DNA of 64,000 nt from Peromyscus leucopus (Eukaryota > Chordata > Mammalia > Rodentia > Cricetidae), in assembly GCF_004664715.2 (NCBI RefSeq), contig NC_051075.1:89069709-89133708 (forward strand). The letters run 5' to 3'. How positions within the stretch are numbered: position 1 is the stretch's first letter; every line of letters starts with the position of its first letter. The position numbers and the translations under genes are program-made. Under the pieces are notes generated by a model. It ran no database searches. It saw only the letters and a list, made by a program, of their open reading frames with translations, and was not told the DNA's origin. Positions 31,300 through 43,270 of the stretch are shown here, one piece after another.

Positions 31300-33676
31300 T
31301 GTTCAAACAAAAAACAAACAAAAAAAACAAAAACCCATAACACAGGTGATGTATATGCTGATCCCTTGATATAGGAACAGAATACACAGGATGTCTGGAT
31401 CCTGTATGGTGCCCTGCTGACTTTAAATTTTTTAAATGCTTATGAAAAAAAAATCACTGCTGAGAGACACTGGACTATGGAAACTGCTAAATTAAACCAA
31501 CCTGTATATTTTTAAAATGTCTTAACTTCAGAATGGAAGTCAGAAAACATGTTGTGTTGGGGGAATTTGTGTTTGTTTTTGTTTCTACAGGAAAAAAAAA
31601 AAAGCTATGGATTCCTCCAACATTAATAAAGATCAGATTTGACGAGGAAGACCTGAAAATCTTGGCTACAGACATGAAGAAAAAAAAATTCCCTACAAGA
31701 CAGGTGATGCATTTGCTGATGCCTCAACATGGGAACAGCTCTGAGACTGAGTGAGACATGATAAATCTTGTTGGCTACAGAGTCCTCATGACTTATAATT
31801 ACATGCTATGGCATGGATAGAGGTCTGGTTATACAGTCCAGATGGACTTACAAAGTTGACAGATAGATGCCTTTCACTTGTTCAAATATAAAAGAAAAAA
31901 ATCATCTTTAGCTGACTTGTATACACCACACATTTCATACTTGTATTAATGCAGATATGTATTTTACCTTTAAAAGTGTGTATGATTTCAGAAGAAAAAG
32001 ACCAGGCACCAATGAAAATAAGTATCCCAGGTGAGTCAGCCTCTTAAAATGCCTCTGTTGCAGTTTCCTCAAAATTCTGCATCCAGAACAACTTCAAAGC
32101 TGCTAGTTGAGATGGTCCAGCCTCACTGACTACTCCAGTCAAAACTTTAGATAAGCTCTACACTTTCCTATTACACAGAGATTAAACAAAAAATAATATA
32201 GCTAGCTCTCCCAGTACTTGATCATTATCCCAATTTTCTCAGCATCTCCTAAAGATGCTGTCACCCCAGGTAACAGGAAGCAGTCTAGAGAATATGACAT
32301 CCACATTCCCAAGAGGGGGAGTGAGTTGTTTTTGGTTGTTCAATGGATTATGAATGTTTATCATTTAGGGAGGTTGGTTACAAGTTGTTGTTGGTCATGG
32401 TCATGGAGAAAGCTGAGCAAAGGAGATTAGATTCAGGAATCTAGTTCTGGAAAGAAATGGGGTATATAGAAATGATAGGCTAAAAGGCTAAATTATTAAA
32501 TATACTTTAAACTAAAAAGCAACTATTAATCTCAAATATTTTATATTGGTATGGATTTTGTGTATTCATACAAATTTCAGGTCATTTTTGTTATACTGCA
32601 TTATGTTTCTACTCTTGTTTAAGGTACTGAACCTATGCAGCTCATTTAAAAATGTAATATATAATTAAGAAATATAGGTTAGTCATTAGTTATTTTTAAT
32701 AATCAAACTTGTAGTCATGTTTGTTATGTTTTCAAGGTTAGACTTTAGATAGATAAGTGGTGTTCAAGCACTTCAGAGACCTACAGAATGTAGAATTTAA
32801 TGTTTTAATAATATAAGGCTTTTCATTACAGTGAGACACATCTGCTCCTGGCAGTGCCAATTTACTTCAAAAAAGGGTGACGTGCCGGGCGTTGGTGGCG
32901 CACGCCTTTAATCCCAGCACTCGGGAGGCAGAGCCAGGCGGATCTCTGTGAGTTCGAGGCCAGCCTGGGCTACCAAGTGAGCTCCAGGAAAGGCGCAAAG
33001 CTACACAGAGAAACCCTGTCTCGAAAAACAAAAAAAAAACAAACAAAAAAAAAAAAAAAAAAAGGGTGACGTGCATCGAAGAACATCCATATGGAGTTTG
33101 TTTTTATTGTGGCAAAGTTAGTCAGGGGGCAAGAAATTGAACTTCCCTCTACTGCTGACAATATGTTGTCCAAATTGGTCAAGCAAGACAAGAAAGAAGG
33201 TGATTGACAAACTTTGCCAAGACAAGATAGGACAGTCCTTCAAAATTCCTGCTTCACAGAAAAGTCTATCCAATGTTCTAGGCTTGTAGGCTGAAGATTG
33301 ATGCCCCAATGTTGCAGAGAAACCATACGTGACCATGCAGGCAACTAGCTGTTTCTGTCATTTTATAGTTTTAAGTTGCTTTCTATGAGCTTCCTGTTCA
33401 CTCAGATAATATTATATCCTTCTCAGGTCTCTGATGGGGTTGAAGGCTAGATAGTTACAGTTACAGTCTTCCTGAGTTATGATAGAAAATAAATTATGTA
33501 CAAAACTTCGGACTCACCAAGAAAGGATAGATAATGGAATATTTTTTCTAATTTTGCCAAATACAAATGGACTGGACATTGTAAATGTAATTCTTACTTG
33601 ATAATTGTTCTTATTGCATATAGTTTTACTGTATTAGAGTTAAAACCTTTCCTTTTTATTTAGACAAAAAGGAGGA
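31300..33676 (+). mobile_element. ERV2-like internal region, non-coding remnant
   Basis: AT-rich sequence leading directly into a polypurine tract (aaaaaggaggaaa, 33665-33677) and an LTR. I find no gag, pro, pol or env reading frame; only short open frames broken throughout. Sequence such as aatataggttagtcattagt followed by caaggttagactttagatag is the kind seen near the 3' end of rodent ERV2 elements. The left limit is uncertain. A young B1 interrupts it (32885-33063). Confidence 0.5.
32885..33063 (+). mobile_element. Young cricetid B1 with target-site duplication
   Basis: ccgggcgttggtggcgcacg cctttaatcccagcactcgg ... gctaccaagtgagctccagg aaaggcgcaaagctacacag. Duplication aaagggtgacgtg at 32872-32884 and 33061-33073. 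Nearly the same sequence as 51959-52110. Confidence 0.97.
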
Positions 33677-33900
33677 AATGTTGTAGGATATTTGTAAACT
33701 GTGTAGATGTATTGTTGTGATTGGTGTAATAAAAAGCTGAACCACCAATAGCTAGGTTGGAGGTATAGGCAGAGAGAGAACTCTGGGAAGAAGAAAGGCA
33801 GAGTTGCCAGACAGACACAAAGGAAGGAGGATTGGCAGTAAGGGATGAGGTAATGAGCCACGTGGCAGAATGTAGATTAAGCAAATATCAATACATACAG
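33677..33900 (+). mobile_element. ERV2-like 3' LTR, truncated
   Basis: Begins TG right after the polypurine tract: tgttgtaggatatttgtaaa, then gtgtaataaaaagctgaacc, gagagaactctgggaagaag and gagccacgtggcagaatgta. It matches the 30190 LTR in block order but is clearly diverged, so the two may come from different insertions. The U5 end is not recognisable. Confidence 0.65.
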
Positions 33901-34184
33901 TATCACAAATATTCATAACTCTGAAAGACTTGGCCCCTAAAACTGGACCAATCACTGTGCTCATACTTTGATTGGTAACTTTATAATTGTAACATGTCAC
34001 AATGACTTACAGTGTATTGGTTCTGTAATTTGATTTGCTGTAAAATTGTTAGAGGGCCACCTCTTCTGGCCCTTCCCATCTACAAACCTACAAGCCTAGT
34101 TCCAGATGCATTACCCACAACCAGCCACCTTTCCTTGTTAAGTGTAGCTATCAAAGAAGCCTCTCTACCAAGTGTAAACCATTA

Positions 34185-34830
34185 CAGAAAATGAAAACTG
34201 GACACAATGTAGAAATCAACAGATGATGGGAGCCCATCCCTAGTGGATACACCTCCATCACAGCTTCTGCATCTATGACTCAAGGAACATCAAAGAAAAG
34301 GGGACAGAAAGATTGTAAGAGCCAGAACACCAGGAAGTCTGCTGTCGAACAGTCTCTCCTAGAAACGGCTGCATAAAGAAGACCAGAACAATGGCAACAT
34401 CAGGAGACATGTTAATGTGGAACGGAGAAATTCCATAGGGTCCTACCCTTAGACATTTTAAAAGTTACAGGCAACTAACAACTCCTGGAAGAGGGAGAAT
34501 TAGCCTCTCCTAAGAATGAGCCCCTTAGTGGGCTATCCAATGCAATGTGATCAGCTCTGAAACCATATACACACCCAGAAATGGATTCAGAAGGCTGTAT
34601 TTTTATATACTTGTGCATACACATATACACATGTAACAAAAATAATAAAAAAAGAGGCTATCCAATTGGGAAGGGGGTAGAAGAGGGATTCCAGGGAGGG
34701 TGGCTAGGAAGGGCTAGAGGGGAAAGGGTGGTAAGATAATTCTATTTCAACTAAAAACATATTAAAATGCTAACACCTTTGGCTTTATAATTGTATGGGG
34801 ACTATGTATGTGAATGAAAATTTTTTTACT
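34185..34830 (+). mobile_element. L1 3' end (rodent Lx-type)
   Basis: Text such as gagccccttagtgggctatc caatgc, tgatcagctctgaaaccata tacac, ggctgtatttttatatactt gtgc and a purine-rich gggaagggggtagaagaggg matches the rodent L1 3' UTR. No ORF2 coding remains. Confidence 0.8.
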
Positions 34831-35069
34831 GAGTCATTTTTCTAAATTGTAACTAAAAATAATTTATGCTAGCCACTTCAATTTTATGTATTTATCCTTA
34901 GGCAGATGTGAGAGGAGAGGCCTGGAAGACAGTGAGTGAATAGGCTCAAATATCAATTTAAGTGATGAGAATGTCTTGAACTTTCTATAAACATTTAACA
35001 CCTTCTCTTCCTCTTACCTTGAAGTTAGTAAAAGTTATACTTGGCTTTTCTAAATATATGGCAGATTTC

Positions 35070-35365
35070 TTAATATGGTCTGAATGCTTGTGTCCTTCTG
35101 AAATTCTTTATTGAAACCTAGCTCCCAATATGATGGTAGTCAGAGCTGGGCCTCTGGGGACACCCAAAGGATCCTGTTTGTCCCTTTACTTGAGGATATA
35201 ACAGGAAGGCTTGTCTCTGCAGCAGAGGTGAGCCTTTTACAGACACTAAATCTTCTGGTGTCTAGATCTTTGGATTCCCAGCCTCCAGAACTCTAAGCAA
35301 TAAATTTCTCTTCATTATAAATTACTCAGTTTAATGCATTTTGTTATAGCAGCTGAAATGAAATG
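35070..35365 (+). mobile_element. MaLR LTR (MLT1/MST-like)
   Basis: Starts atatggtctgaatgcttgtg, has acctagctcccaatatgatg gta, and ends cccagcctccagaactctaa gcaataaatttctc ... tttgttatagcagctgaaat, the hallmark of mammalian MaLR LTRs. Confidence 0.85.
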
Positions 35366-36279
35366 ACAGTTACTAAAACCAAGCCAATCTCTGTTTATTT
35401 ATTAATTCTCCCTGATAAAACATTAAAGAAGAGGAAGTCTAGACAGGTTATGCAACTTCCCCCAAAATACACAGGAAATGTCTCCAACCAGCACATATTG
35501 GTCCCATTTCAGTACTTGGCTCTCCAATCAACTAAGTCCTACAGAGGTGAATGCAGACCTCACTACTAATTTGTCTTTAACAACTGAATCAGAGTTGGTC
35601 CAGCTGCAGCCTATAAGTCTCAAGGACTTTGTACTGGGTTGATCCTAAATGTATTTGTTACAAACGACAGTAATTTTACACCATTGAAAATATTTTACTA
35701 GCATTTAAAAACAAGGAGAAAAGTATTTTCTTATAACCTCACTTTAAAAAAATCAAAATATTAACCATTTACACTACTAAATGTGATTCTGACATGAACA
35801 TGAGGAAGCTGCTGAGACAGATCCAGTGGAGGAAGTTGAAAAGCAAAGTTTAAACCGTGATCCTTCATTTTTAAAATGCATGCAACATGTGTGCATTTTC
35901 TCCACTTCGTTATTTATAAAAACAAAATAACATCCTAAACTCAGGGGTTGACACAGGGTAATGGAGAGGCCATTTACTTTATATAAGATTCTAATTATGG
36001 TTGCTCAATTTCACAAATAAAAATAAAACTTGCCCAATTACCTGGAACTTCAGTACAGGATATACTTGTACTAAGAAATTACTCATTCATCTGAAACTCA
36101 GATTTAAATGAGGCAACAAAACAACACTGCTGATCAAGCCTACTTCACATACTTCTAACGTCTGAACTCAGACATTTATATTTTGCATCTAGGATTGCTG
36201 TGCCTTATATATCTACACAGCACCCCAACTCTAACAAAAGTACCTAGATGATGCATTTATTTCCTACAATGTGCAGTTG

Positions 36280-36372
36280 AATGAGCAAGGCTGGCAGTGT
36301 GGCTAAGAAACACGGCATGTGCCCAGCATGCTCAAGGCCCTGGGTCCTTTCCCAAGCACCCAAAAACGTGAC
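36280..36372 (+). mobile_element. ID-type SINE
   Basis: aaggctggcagtgtggctaa gaaacacggc ... gctcaaggccctgggtcctt tcc. Confidence 0.65.
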
Positions 36373-36965
36373 AAGCTACTTCAAAAACAACTACATTCCC
36401 ACACAGAAGACTGTGCTGCAGTTAGGTCAGTATCTCTGCAGATGCACAGTCACTGCTCAGCAGGGAAAGGTGAAGTTGGTGGCACATACATAGTACGGCC
36501 TCGTTTTTGTTTTTACCAGTTGTAAGGCATACAAACGCATGTGAGTTTATGTGGCTAACAAGTGACTAGAAAAACTGGAGGTACATGCATCAAACTGCCA
36601 ACACTAGCCTGAGAAACAGAAAAGGAAGTAAAAAGGAGTCGGTTCTATTTGATGACATGCTGTCTTGTTTTAATTTTGTTTCAAACATTATGTAGCATTT
36701 TGTAATGCCTTAAATCAAATCTTGAGGAGCTGGGACATGGTAGACACCAAACACATGTGCAGGTCTATATGGCTCCAAGGCTTCCAAAGTCACAGACAAA
36801 TGAGATTTACTAAAGCAACAACAAAAATCTACAACAATACAGACTTTTACATTTTGCTAAAGGTGTTTTTAAAAAGAATCTTATTTAGCAAAATGCCTGA
36901 TGAAGTTCACTCAGTTAAAAAGAAATACAATTTCATATTTCTTATGATTTTTGAATAATGCCTAA

Positions 36966-37100
36966 AGATATGTCAAGTGTGGTGGTTCATACCTGTAATC
37001 CCAGCACTTGGAATAGAGACAGCAAGACCAGGAATCCAAGGCCTCAGATGCATAGTGAGTTTTGGACTAGCCTAGGCTATATGAGGTTGTCACAAAAATG
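36966..37100 (+). mobile_element. B4-type SINE
   Basis: tgtcaagtgtggtggttcat acctgtaatcccagcacttg ... tttggactagcctaggctat. Confidence 0.8.
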
Positions 37101-37551
37101 AAGGAAAAAAGTAGCATTAAGGATAATGTAAAAAATTAAAATAAAATAAACTTGCAAAGTTTCAGGATTAATAACCTTTATTAAAGATGTACTATTTCAC
37201 TTCCTGAGCAAAAGTACAGGACTGCAAAAAGAAGGAGATTTAAAGTGCAGTGTTTTAAATTTCACTTTTACCATAATTTCATAAATGGAAAGATACTTTA
37301 GAAGAGATGCTGGGAGGCAGAATCAAGATGGGCTGGCCTGTCTTGCTGTGGACATCAGGCCATTCCTCAGTAAAGCACAGAAAGACTGAGGCTGGAAGTA
37401 ACCAGAAGCAGGGCAGCATTACTGTGGGGTCCTTCTGCCTACTCACCCCACCCGCAGCCCCGACCAAAGTCAAGAGACCTGTACTCCCCAGGATGGAAAA
37501 CTGCCAATTCCAAAACAATGGAGTCACGGGGCAGAGGTGGGAAAGGAAAGT

Positions 37552-37775
37552 GTTCTGGGACTGGAGGGATGGTTCTGGGGTTAAAAGCCCTGGCTGCTCT
37601 TTCAGAGGACCCAGGTTCAATCCCCAGCACCCACATGGTGGCTCACAACTGTTTGAAGTTCCAGGGATGCAATACCCTCTTCTGGCTTATGCAGGTACCA
37701 GGCACACATGTGGTACACAGACATGCATGCAGGCAAACTATCCCTATGCATAAAATAAAATTTTAAAGAGAACAA
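37552..37775 (+). mobile_element. B2 SINE
   Basis: gggactggagggatggttct ggggttaaaagccctggctg ... caatccccagcacccacatg ... cataaaataaaattttaaa tail. Confidence 0.95.
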
Positions 37776-38399
37776 GTTTTCTAAAAGAAAATGAGACATT
37801 ACAGCATCATTTGGGAAGAGGAAGCACAGGTTCCAACAATGACTGAACTACTTAAGGCAGGCCATGCCATTTACTAAGCCTTCACTTACTCAAGGGATTC
37901 ATTCATTCCCGTTTATACACTGCTACAGAGATCAATCCTTTAGGATGAAACATTTTAGCTTAATTACAGTTTCTCTTTTAAAAGTATCACCTTACTATCA
38001 GGTTGGTAAGAACTGAAGCCATGCGTTCTCTCTTCAGTTTTTCTCTTCAAACACCATTCCAACTGCCCTATCGTCCCTTTAGAGTGGCGGAGGCCAGAGG
38101 TGGGATCCTTTGCTAAATACAATGGTCAAGTCCTGGGATTTAATTCCAAAGCAACACTTTTAATTAATGTTTTATTGGATCACAGTGGTCATTATCATGA
38201 ACTTCAGGCAGTCAAGAACAGACTATTTCCTAGAACCAGATTAAACTGGTTTGAGGCCAGTCAATCAAATGTGCACAGCTTTGATAATTAAGCAGTCATT
38301 TACTGCTCATTAGTCCAAACTATATCTTGACAATAAGTGTGCCAATCTACTTAAAGTCCACATTCCACTTCCATACTTAGCTCTTTCTCCCTAAATTAA

Positions 38400-38545
38400 A
38401 AAACAAATGTTTTTTTGATAGAGGGTCTCATATCATCTAAACGGGTCTTAACCTTGCTGTGTAGCTGAGATGACCTTTCACCCCTGATCCTTCTGCCACC
38501 ATCTTCAAAGTGCTCAGATTATAGGCATGTGACACCTCACATGGT
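38400..38545 (-). mobile_element. B1/B4-type SINE, antisense, diverged
   Basis: gatagagggtctcatatcat ... ccttgctgtgtagctgagat ... tgctcagattataggcatgt. Confidence 0.7.
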
Positions 38546-39235
38546 CTCTCCCTAAATTTTGACAGCTAAGTCACACATCATTAGGTCTGTATTTGTAGAT
38601 GTACAATATCTTGAAATTCACAGATCTCTCAAAAAATAACCAAACAACAACAACAAAACAAAAAACAAAAAATAAAAAAAATCAAAGCAGCATTTCCCAC
38701 AGTGCTTTCAAGTTACTGAACGGTATGGGAAAAGCTGCTCCGGAGCCACCTGTCAAGCTCTGGAGTCACCGAGCCTCGAGTCCTTAGTGAAGGTCAAACT
38801 CTCTGACCCTCTGTCCACTCTGACAATAAAGGTGTGTGAAACTGAACAGGCTTCTTCCAGTTTCAGTCCTTTGCAATCACCAGCAGCCCCGTCCCATCTG
38901 TTGTTTTTAATACCACTTTGGCCACAGGCACAGGCTGACCCGAAGTCTATCCTACGACAACAAACTAAAAATAATCACAGGGGTGCTAGCTGGAGTGGAA
39001 GCCTTTGTCCCAACCACAGCTGCTTGGCACTTTGGGACTTGAAACCTAAGAATGATCTACACTCCATTTCCATCTTTGTCCCCAAGTTTGCCCTCTGTGG
39101 GAAAGTCTGATTGCTCTATTTCCAGCAATTGTGACCCATGGCCATTTCCAGGACAGTTGGAGCACTGGATGCCTGAAGCACAGTAAGGAGGCACGGGGTG
39201 AAAAATCCAAACTCCAACCTAATCTTTTCTTTACT

Positions 39236-39382
39236 TAGTGTTTTGTTTGGAGACAGGATCTGTGTATCCCTGGCTGGTCTGGAACTCTCTATGTAGATCA
39301 GATTGGCTTCAGACTGACTGGGATCTGCCTGCCTCTGCCTCCGGAGTGCTGGGATCAAATGTGTGCACCACCAAGCCCCAGG
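39236..39382 (-). mobile_element. B1 SINE, antisense
   Basis: gtttggagacaggatctgtg tatccctggctggtctggaa ... ctccggagtgctgggatcaa. Confidence 0.92.
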
Positions 39383-39844
39383 GCATGGACCTCATCTTTC
39401 ACTCAGTCTGTCTTAGCCACCTTAGTTACTGCTTGTTCCCAGCACTGGCTCCGGAAGGTCTCATAAGCTACACCATGGAGACCTAGGTAGTCAGAAGGTA
39501 ATTCATACTCCTGTGCATTGGAAGAGCACACCCATTCTTTAGCATCCTCATCCTGCTTTTCTTGAGATGCTTCATGGACTCATTAGTGGTTCCCTATAAC
39601 TATAGCTAGTGATGAAAACTACTTCAATCAACTTCTAGAAGCCATGGGGGCTTAGATCTCACCATTTGTGAGAGCCTCTTAAGACACCCACGGGCAACTC
39701 TAAGGTCAAGCTCTCACAACATGTAGAGGGGATCAAGCTGGGTTTAAAAGCTACTCTTGCAAGCAGACGTCCCCTTTATATTTCCTAACATAGTTTCTCT
39801 TTGGAAGGGAAAATTCCTCATATCCTACACAACAATAAATATGC

Positions 39845-39965
39845 TATGGGCTAGGTGTGGTAGCTCTCCCATGTACTTTGGAAGTCCCAGTACTTTGGAA
39901 GGTGACACAAGAGGATGACTAGCTTAAGGCTAGTTCGGGCTATATAATGAGATCTTCCTGAAAAG
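39845..39965 (+). mobile_element. B4-type SINE
   Basis: gggctaggtgtggtagctct cccatgtactttggaa ... ggctagttcgggctatataa tgagatc. Confidence 0.7.
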
Positions 39966-40184
39966 GGGGTGAGAAGGCATGAACCTCTCAGAAGGTCTCC
40001 ATTTCGGCTCATAGACACTATCCTTCTCTGGGTCTCCCATCTCATTTGAAGCCTGTGCCCTCTGCTGCAGCTTTGACTGTCTCTGGAAGGACTCACTGCA
40101 TGCACTGTGTACTTTTCCTTGCTAAACTCAGCATGAATAAAACACACCTTTAGCTGAAACTCCATGGAAAAAAAGGCCAATCAT

Positions 40185-40268
40185 CTGTGTATGTGTAAAC
40201 TGTGCACACCTGTGTGTACATGATGTATGCGTGTGTGAGTGTGTGTCCATGTGTATGAATGTGCCTGA

Positions 40269-40315
<47 letters not shown>

Positions 40316-40405
40316 TCATGCATGTGGAGATCAGAGGATGACATTATGGAGTAAGTTTTCTCCTTCCATCTTTACTTGGGTTCTGGACATCAAACTTTTC
40401 AAATA
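40185..40405 (-). mobile_element. B3-type SINE, antisense, carrying a (TG)n tract
   Basis: A pure (TG)n run at about 40272-40310 lies in a TG-rich region; then gtggagatcagaggatgaca ttatgg ... tttacttgggttctggacat is the reversed B3 body. Confidence 0.8.
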
Positions 40406-40821
40406 ATGATTCTTATTATCCTCATGGTCTTTGTATTTTAATAGTCATCTACTTTCTCTTCTATCAATAAAGTTCCCTCAAATGGGAAAAAGAAACATTC
40501 ATTTTTAAAATAAGCAAACTGCTTTAGGCAATCACCCATGAAGTCTCTAACACAAGGTTCACAGGCATTCAAATCTATAAAAAATGAAAAATGAGAGAGC
40601 TCTTCCTAGTTCCTGGGCAATCTTTGACAGGACTGCAGATATACACCATACAATTTACTGAATGCTTGTGTAAGGAGTTGGAGGTGACCAAGGCTCCAGG
40701 AAAACCCTCTGAACTCAATCAATCCGAAGGATTAGCTTGAAGACTGGAGTAGAAGTGAGAAATTTAATGTTTAGGTGTGAAAAACTATGAGTAAAATTCA
40801 GCTCTTGAGAAAACAAAAACA

Positions 40822-40991
40822 GGGGCTGGAGAGATGGCTCAGAGGTTAAGAGCACTGACTGTTCTTCCAGAGGTCCTGAGTTCAATTCCCAGCACCCACA
40901 TGGTGGCTCACAACCATCTGTAATGAGATCTGGTGCCCTCTTCTGGCCTGCAGTCACATATGCTGTATACATAATAAATAAATAAATCTTG

Positions 40992-41052
<61 letters not shown>
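40822..41052 (+). mobile_element. B2 SINE with (GA)n tail inside its duplication
   Basis: ggggctggagagatggctca gaggttaagagcactgactg ... ataataaataaataaatctt gaaagaaaga then (GA)n to 41050. caaaaacag before the element (40812-40821) recurs right after the GA tract (41053-41061), so the GA tract is part of the inserted unit. Confidence 0.95.
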
Positions 41053-41054
<2 letters not shown>

Positions 41055-42384
41055 AAAAACAGAGCAAGGCACCATCACCACCACCTCCAAGGGGGCAGAG
41101 CAAACACCATCACAACCTCCAAGGAGAGGCCTAATCTTGTGAGGCTGGCAAGGATTGGTCTCATTTGGGATGTGATGAAAATTAACAGGGACACACATCA
41201 AAGCACTGGGAAACAGAAGGACCTGGACTCATCAGAGGAAGTTGTCACTCAGGGAATCTGCTGGTATCCTAAAGGATATAGTTTTGCCTCCTTACAATTT
41301 GGGCTGAGAATTATGCTTTCATCCATGTGTCACAGATGCCTGGGCTTACACTGGGGGGCTACTCAGCTCTGATTCACCGCTGTCCTCCCTGCACTAAGCC
41401 CACGTCATACCACTTCTCTGTGTTCCAAGTAAAGCATCGGCCTTAGGATATTGCTCTTTCAGACTGAAATGCTTCAAGTAGATGGTATCCTTTTCACTGT
41501 CCTTTGTGGAAACATCCCCACTGCCTGGTATTGTTATTCCACAGCCCACGCAGAAAGAACTTGGAGGCAGTTGCTGAGAGAACACTGTCACAGAAGAAAG
41601 CAAAAACCCTTTTCAGAATCACATGCTCTAGATTTAACTGAGTGCTCAGAGAAGTCTGTGCTAAAAAGGCAACCATCTACTATTCTAGTGCTGTTTTGTT
41701 TTGTTCCAGCCTTACTAATCCCTGATAACTGGCACATAACTTTCCAAAATTATCCTTAAGCCTAACCTAATTTAGTCTTGCATTTTTACCTCGTGGGAAT
41801 ATGGTTACAGCATAGGCTGGTCCCAAAAAACACACTCAGTCCTTTCAACATTCACCCCTCTGCCACGTGCGCGACCCTTCACTCCTTAGCACTCTCAGCA
41901 TTCACATTTTCCACTGAGTGTGTGTTTATATGCGTGAAACCTAAAACTCCTGGAGAAACACAAAAGATAATGGGATACAGACGTGCTTCTAATTACCGCA
42001 CAGAGCAACTGCAGCTCAGCTGGACTGTCTTAAACAAAGATGGAGGAAGGTGATATTCTTGCAGTGGACCTCCATTTCTAGAACAGGACCATTTCTGCAG
42101 AGTTCAGACGGCAGCCTAAGGCCAAAGGAAGTGTTCTTCGGGCCTCCTGCAGCTCAGAGCTGTTCCAAAGTGGTCTTCTGTGCCTGATTCTTTGCCACAG
42201 CTCACCCAGAATGCAGAAGTCAGTGCAGACAATGGGTTTCAGCAGGACACTCTGGCACATGCCACCATCTCCTTTGAGGCTACAAAACCCACACGGGTGT
42301 TCAAAACCTAATATTTTTCTTACATGCATGTCCTGAAATCCTTACTCAGTCTGTCTTAAGCCTGAATTTTGTGTCTGTGAGCAT

Positions 42385-42685
42385 GTGTGTATATATATGA
42401 TATATATGTATGTGTATTCACATGTGTGTATACTTGTGTGAGTGTGAGAGTACCACACCACAGCATGCATGTGGAGGTCAGAGGTCAACTTCAGGTGTCA
42501 GTTCTCAGCTTCCGCCTTTCTCTTTTGTTGATGGTTACTGCTGCGTATACCAGGCTAACTGGTCCATGAATCTACCTCATATCACAAGAGTTGCAGATGC
42601 ATTACTATGCCCAGCTTTACACAGGTTCTGAGAACCAAGACTCAGGTGTTTTACTCTCTGAGCCTTCTTCCTCGGCACTGTTTTG
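42385..42685 (-). mobile_element. TG/TA tract and composite B3 plus B1-like SINE, antisense
   Basis: tatatatatgatatatatgt opening, gcatgtggaggtcagaggtc aacttc, then a B1-like middle and gaaccaagactcaggtgttt tactctctgagcc closing. Confidence 0.7.
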
Positions 42686-42938
42686 ATTTTTGAAGTCCAG
42701 GCTGAGGTTGAATTCACTATGTAACCAAAGTTGACTTTTAACTCCTGCCTCTAACCCCAGGTGCTGAGATTACAAGTATGAATCACTCACGCCATATTTT
42801 TGCTGTTTTGGTTTGTTCTTTAAGACAGGGTCTTGTTAAGTGGCCCTAGAGGGCCTGGTACTAGCAACGTAGCTTGAGTGGCTTTGAACTTGTGGCAACC
42901 CTACTGCCCCATACTCCCAAATGCTGGGATTACAGCTT
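42684..42938 (-). mobile_element. Two B1/B4-type SINEs, antisense
   Basis: First gtccaggctgaggttgaatt cactatgtaacc ... tgctgagattacaagtatga (to 42795); second gacagggtcttgttaagtgg ccc ... aatgctgggattacagc (42815-42938). Confidence 0.75.
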
Positions 42939-43161
42939 CTGAGAGGCTGTGTTCCTTTTTCACTAAGTGCAAAGTAATCCCTGGGCCTGGTACAGACAGC
43001 GCCTCGCAGAACCACTGGACTCATCGACAGGGAAAAAAGATGAGCTTTGATGGAAGGCATCAGCTTCCTTTTTAAATCTGCTTGCTTCTTAGCTCTCAGT
43101 AAACTACGTGGTCTTCAGCAGGTTGTAAGACTAACTGATGTTTACGTTTCTGTGAATCATC

Positions 43162-43270
43162 TCAGCACTAGAGCTGGGTGTAGCTCAGTGGTGGAGTATT
43201 TATCTCCCATACACAAGGCCCTGGGTTTGACCCCCACCCCACCCCCCCCCACACACACAAAAAAAAATCT
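43162..43270 (+). mobile_element. ID-type SINE with C/A-rich tail
   Basis: gagctgggtgtagctcagtg gtggagtatttatctcccat acacaaggccctgggtttga, then C-rich and CA-rich tail. Confidence 0.88.

Noticed and set aside
37279..37753. Overlapping 113- and 148-codon frames on both strands
   Set aside because: Half of each is B2 SINE; no conserved character.
40989..41372. 127-codon frame beginning with an Arg-Glu repeat
   Set aside because: Starts in the (GA)n tail of a B2.
43162..43235. tRNA-like A and B boxes in ID elements (also 31143, 45320, 60488)
   Set aside because: These are SINEs derived from tRNA; no cloverleaf with intact acceptor stem, so not tRNA genes.
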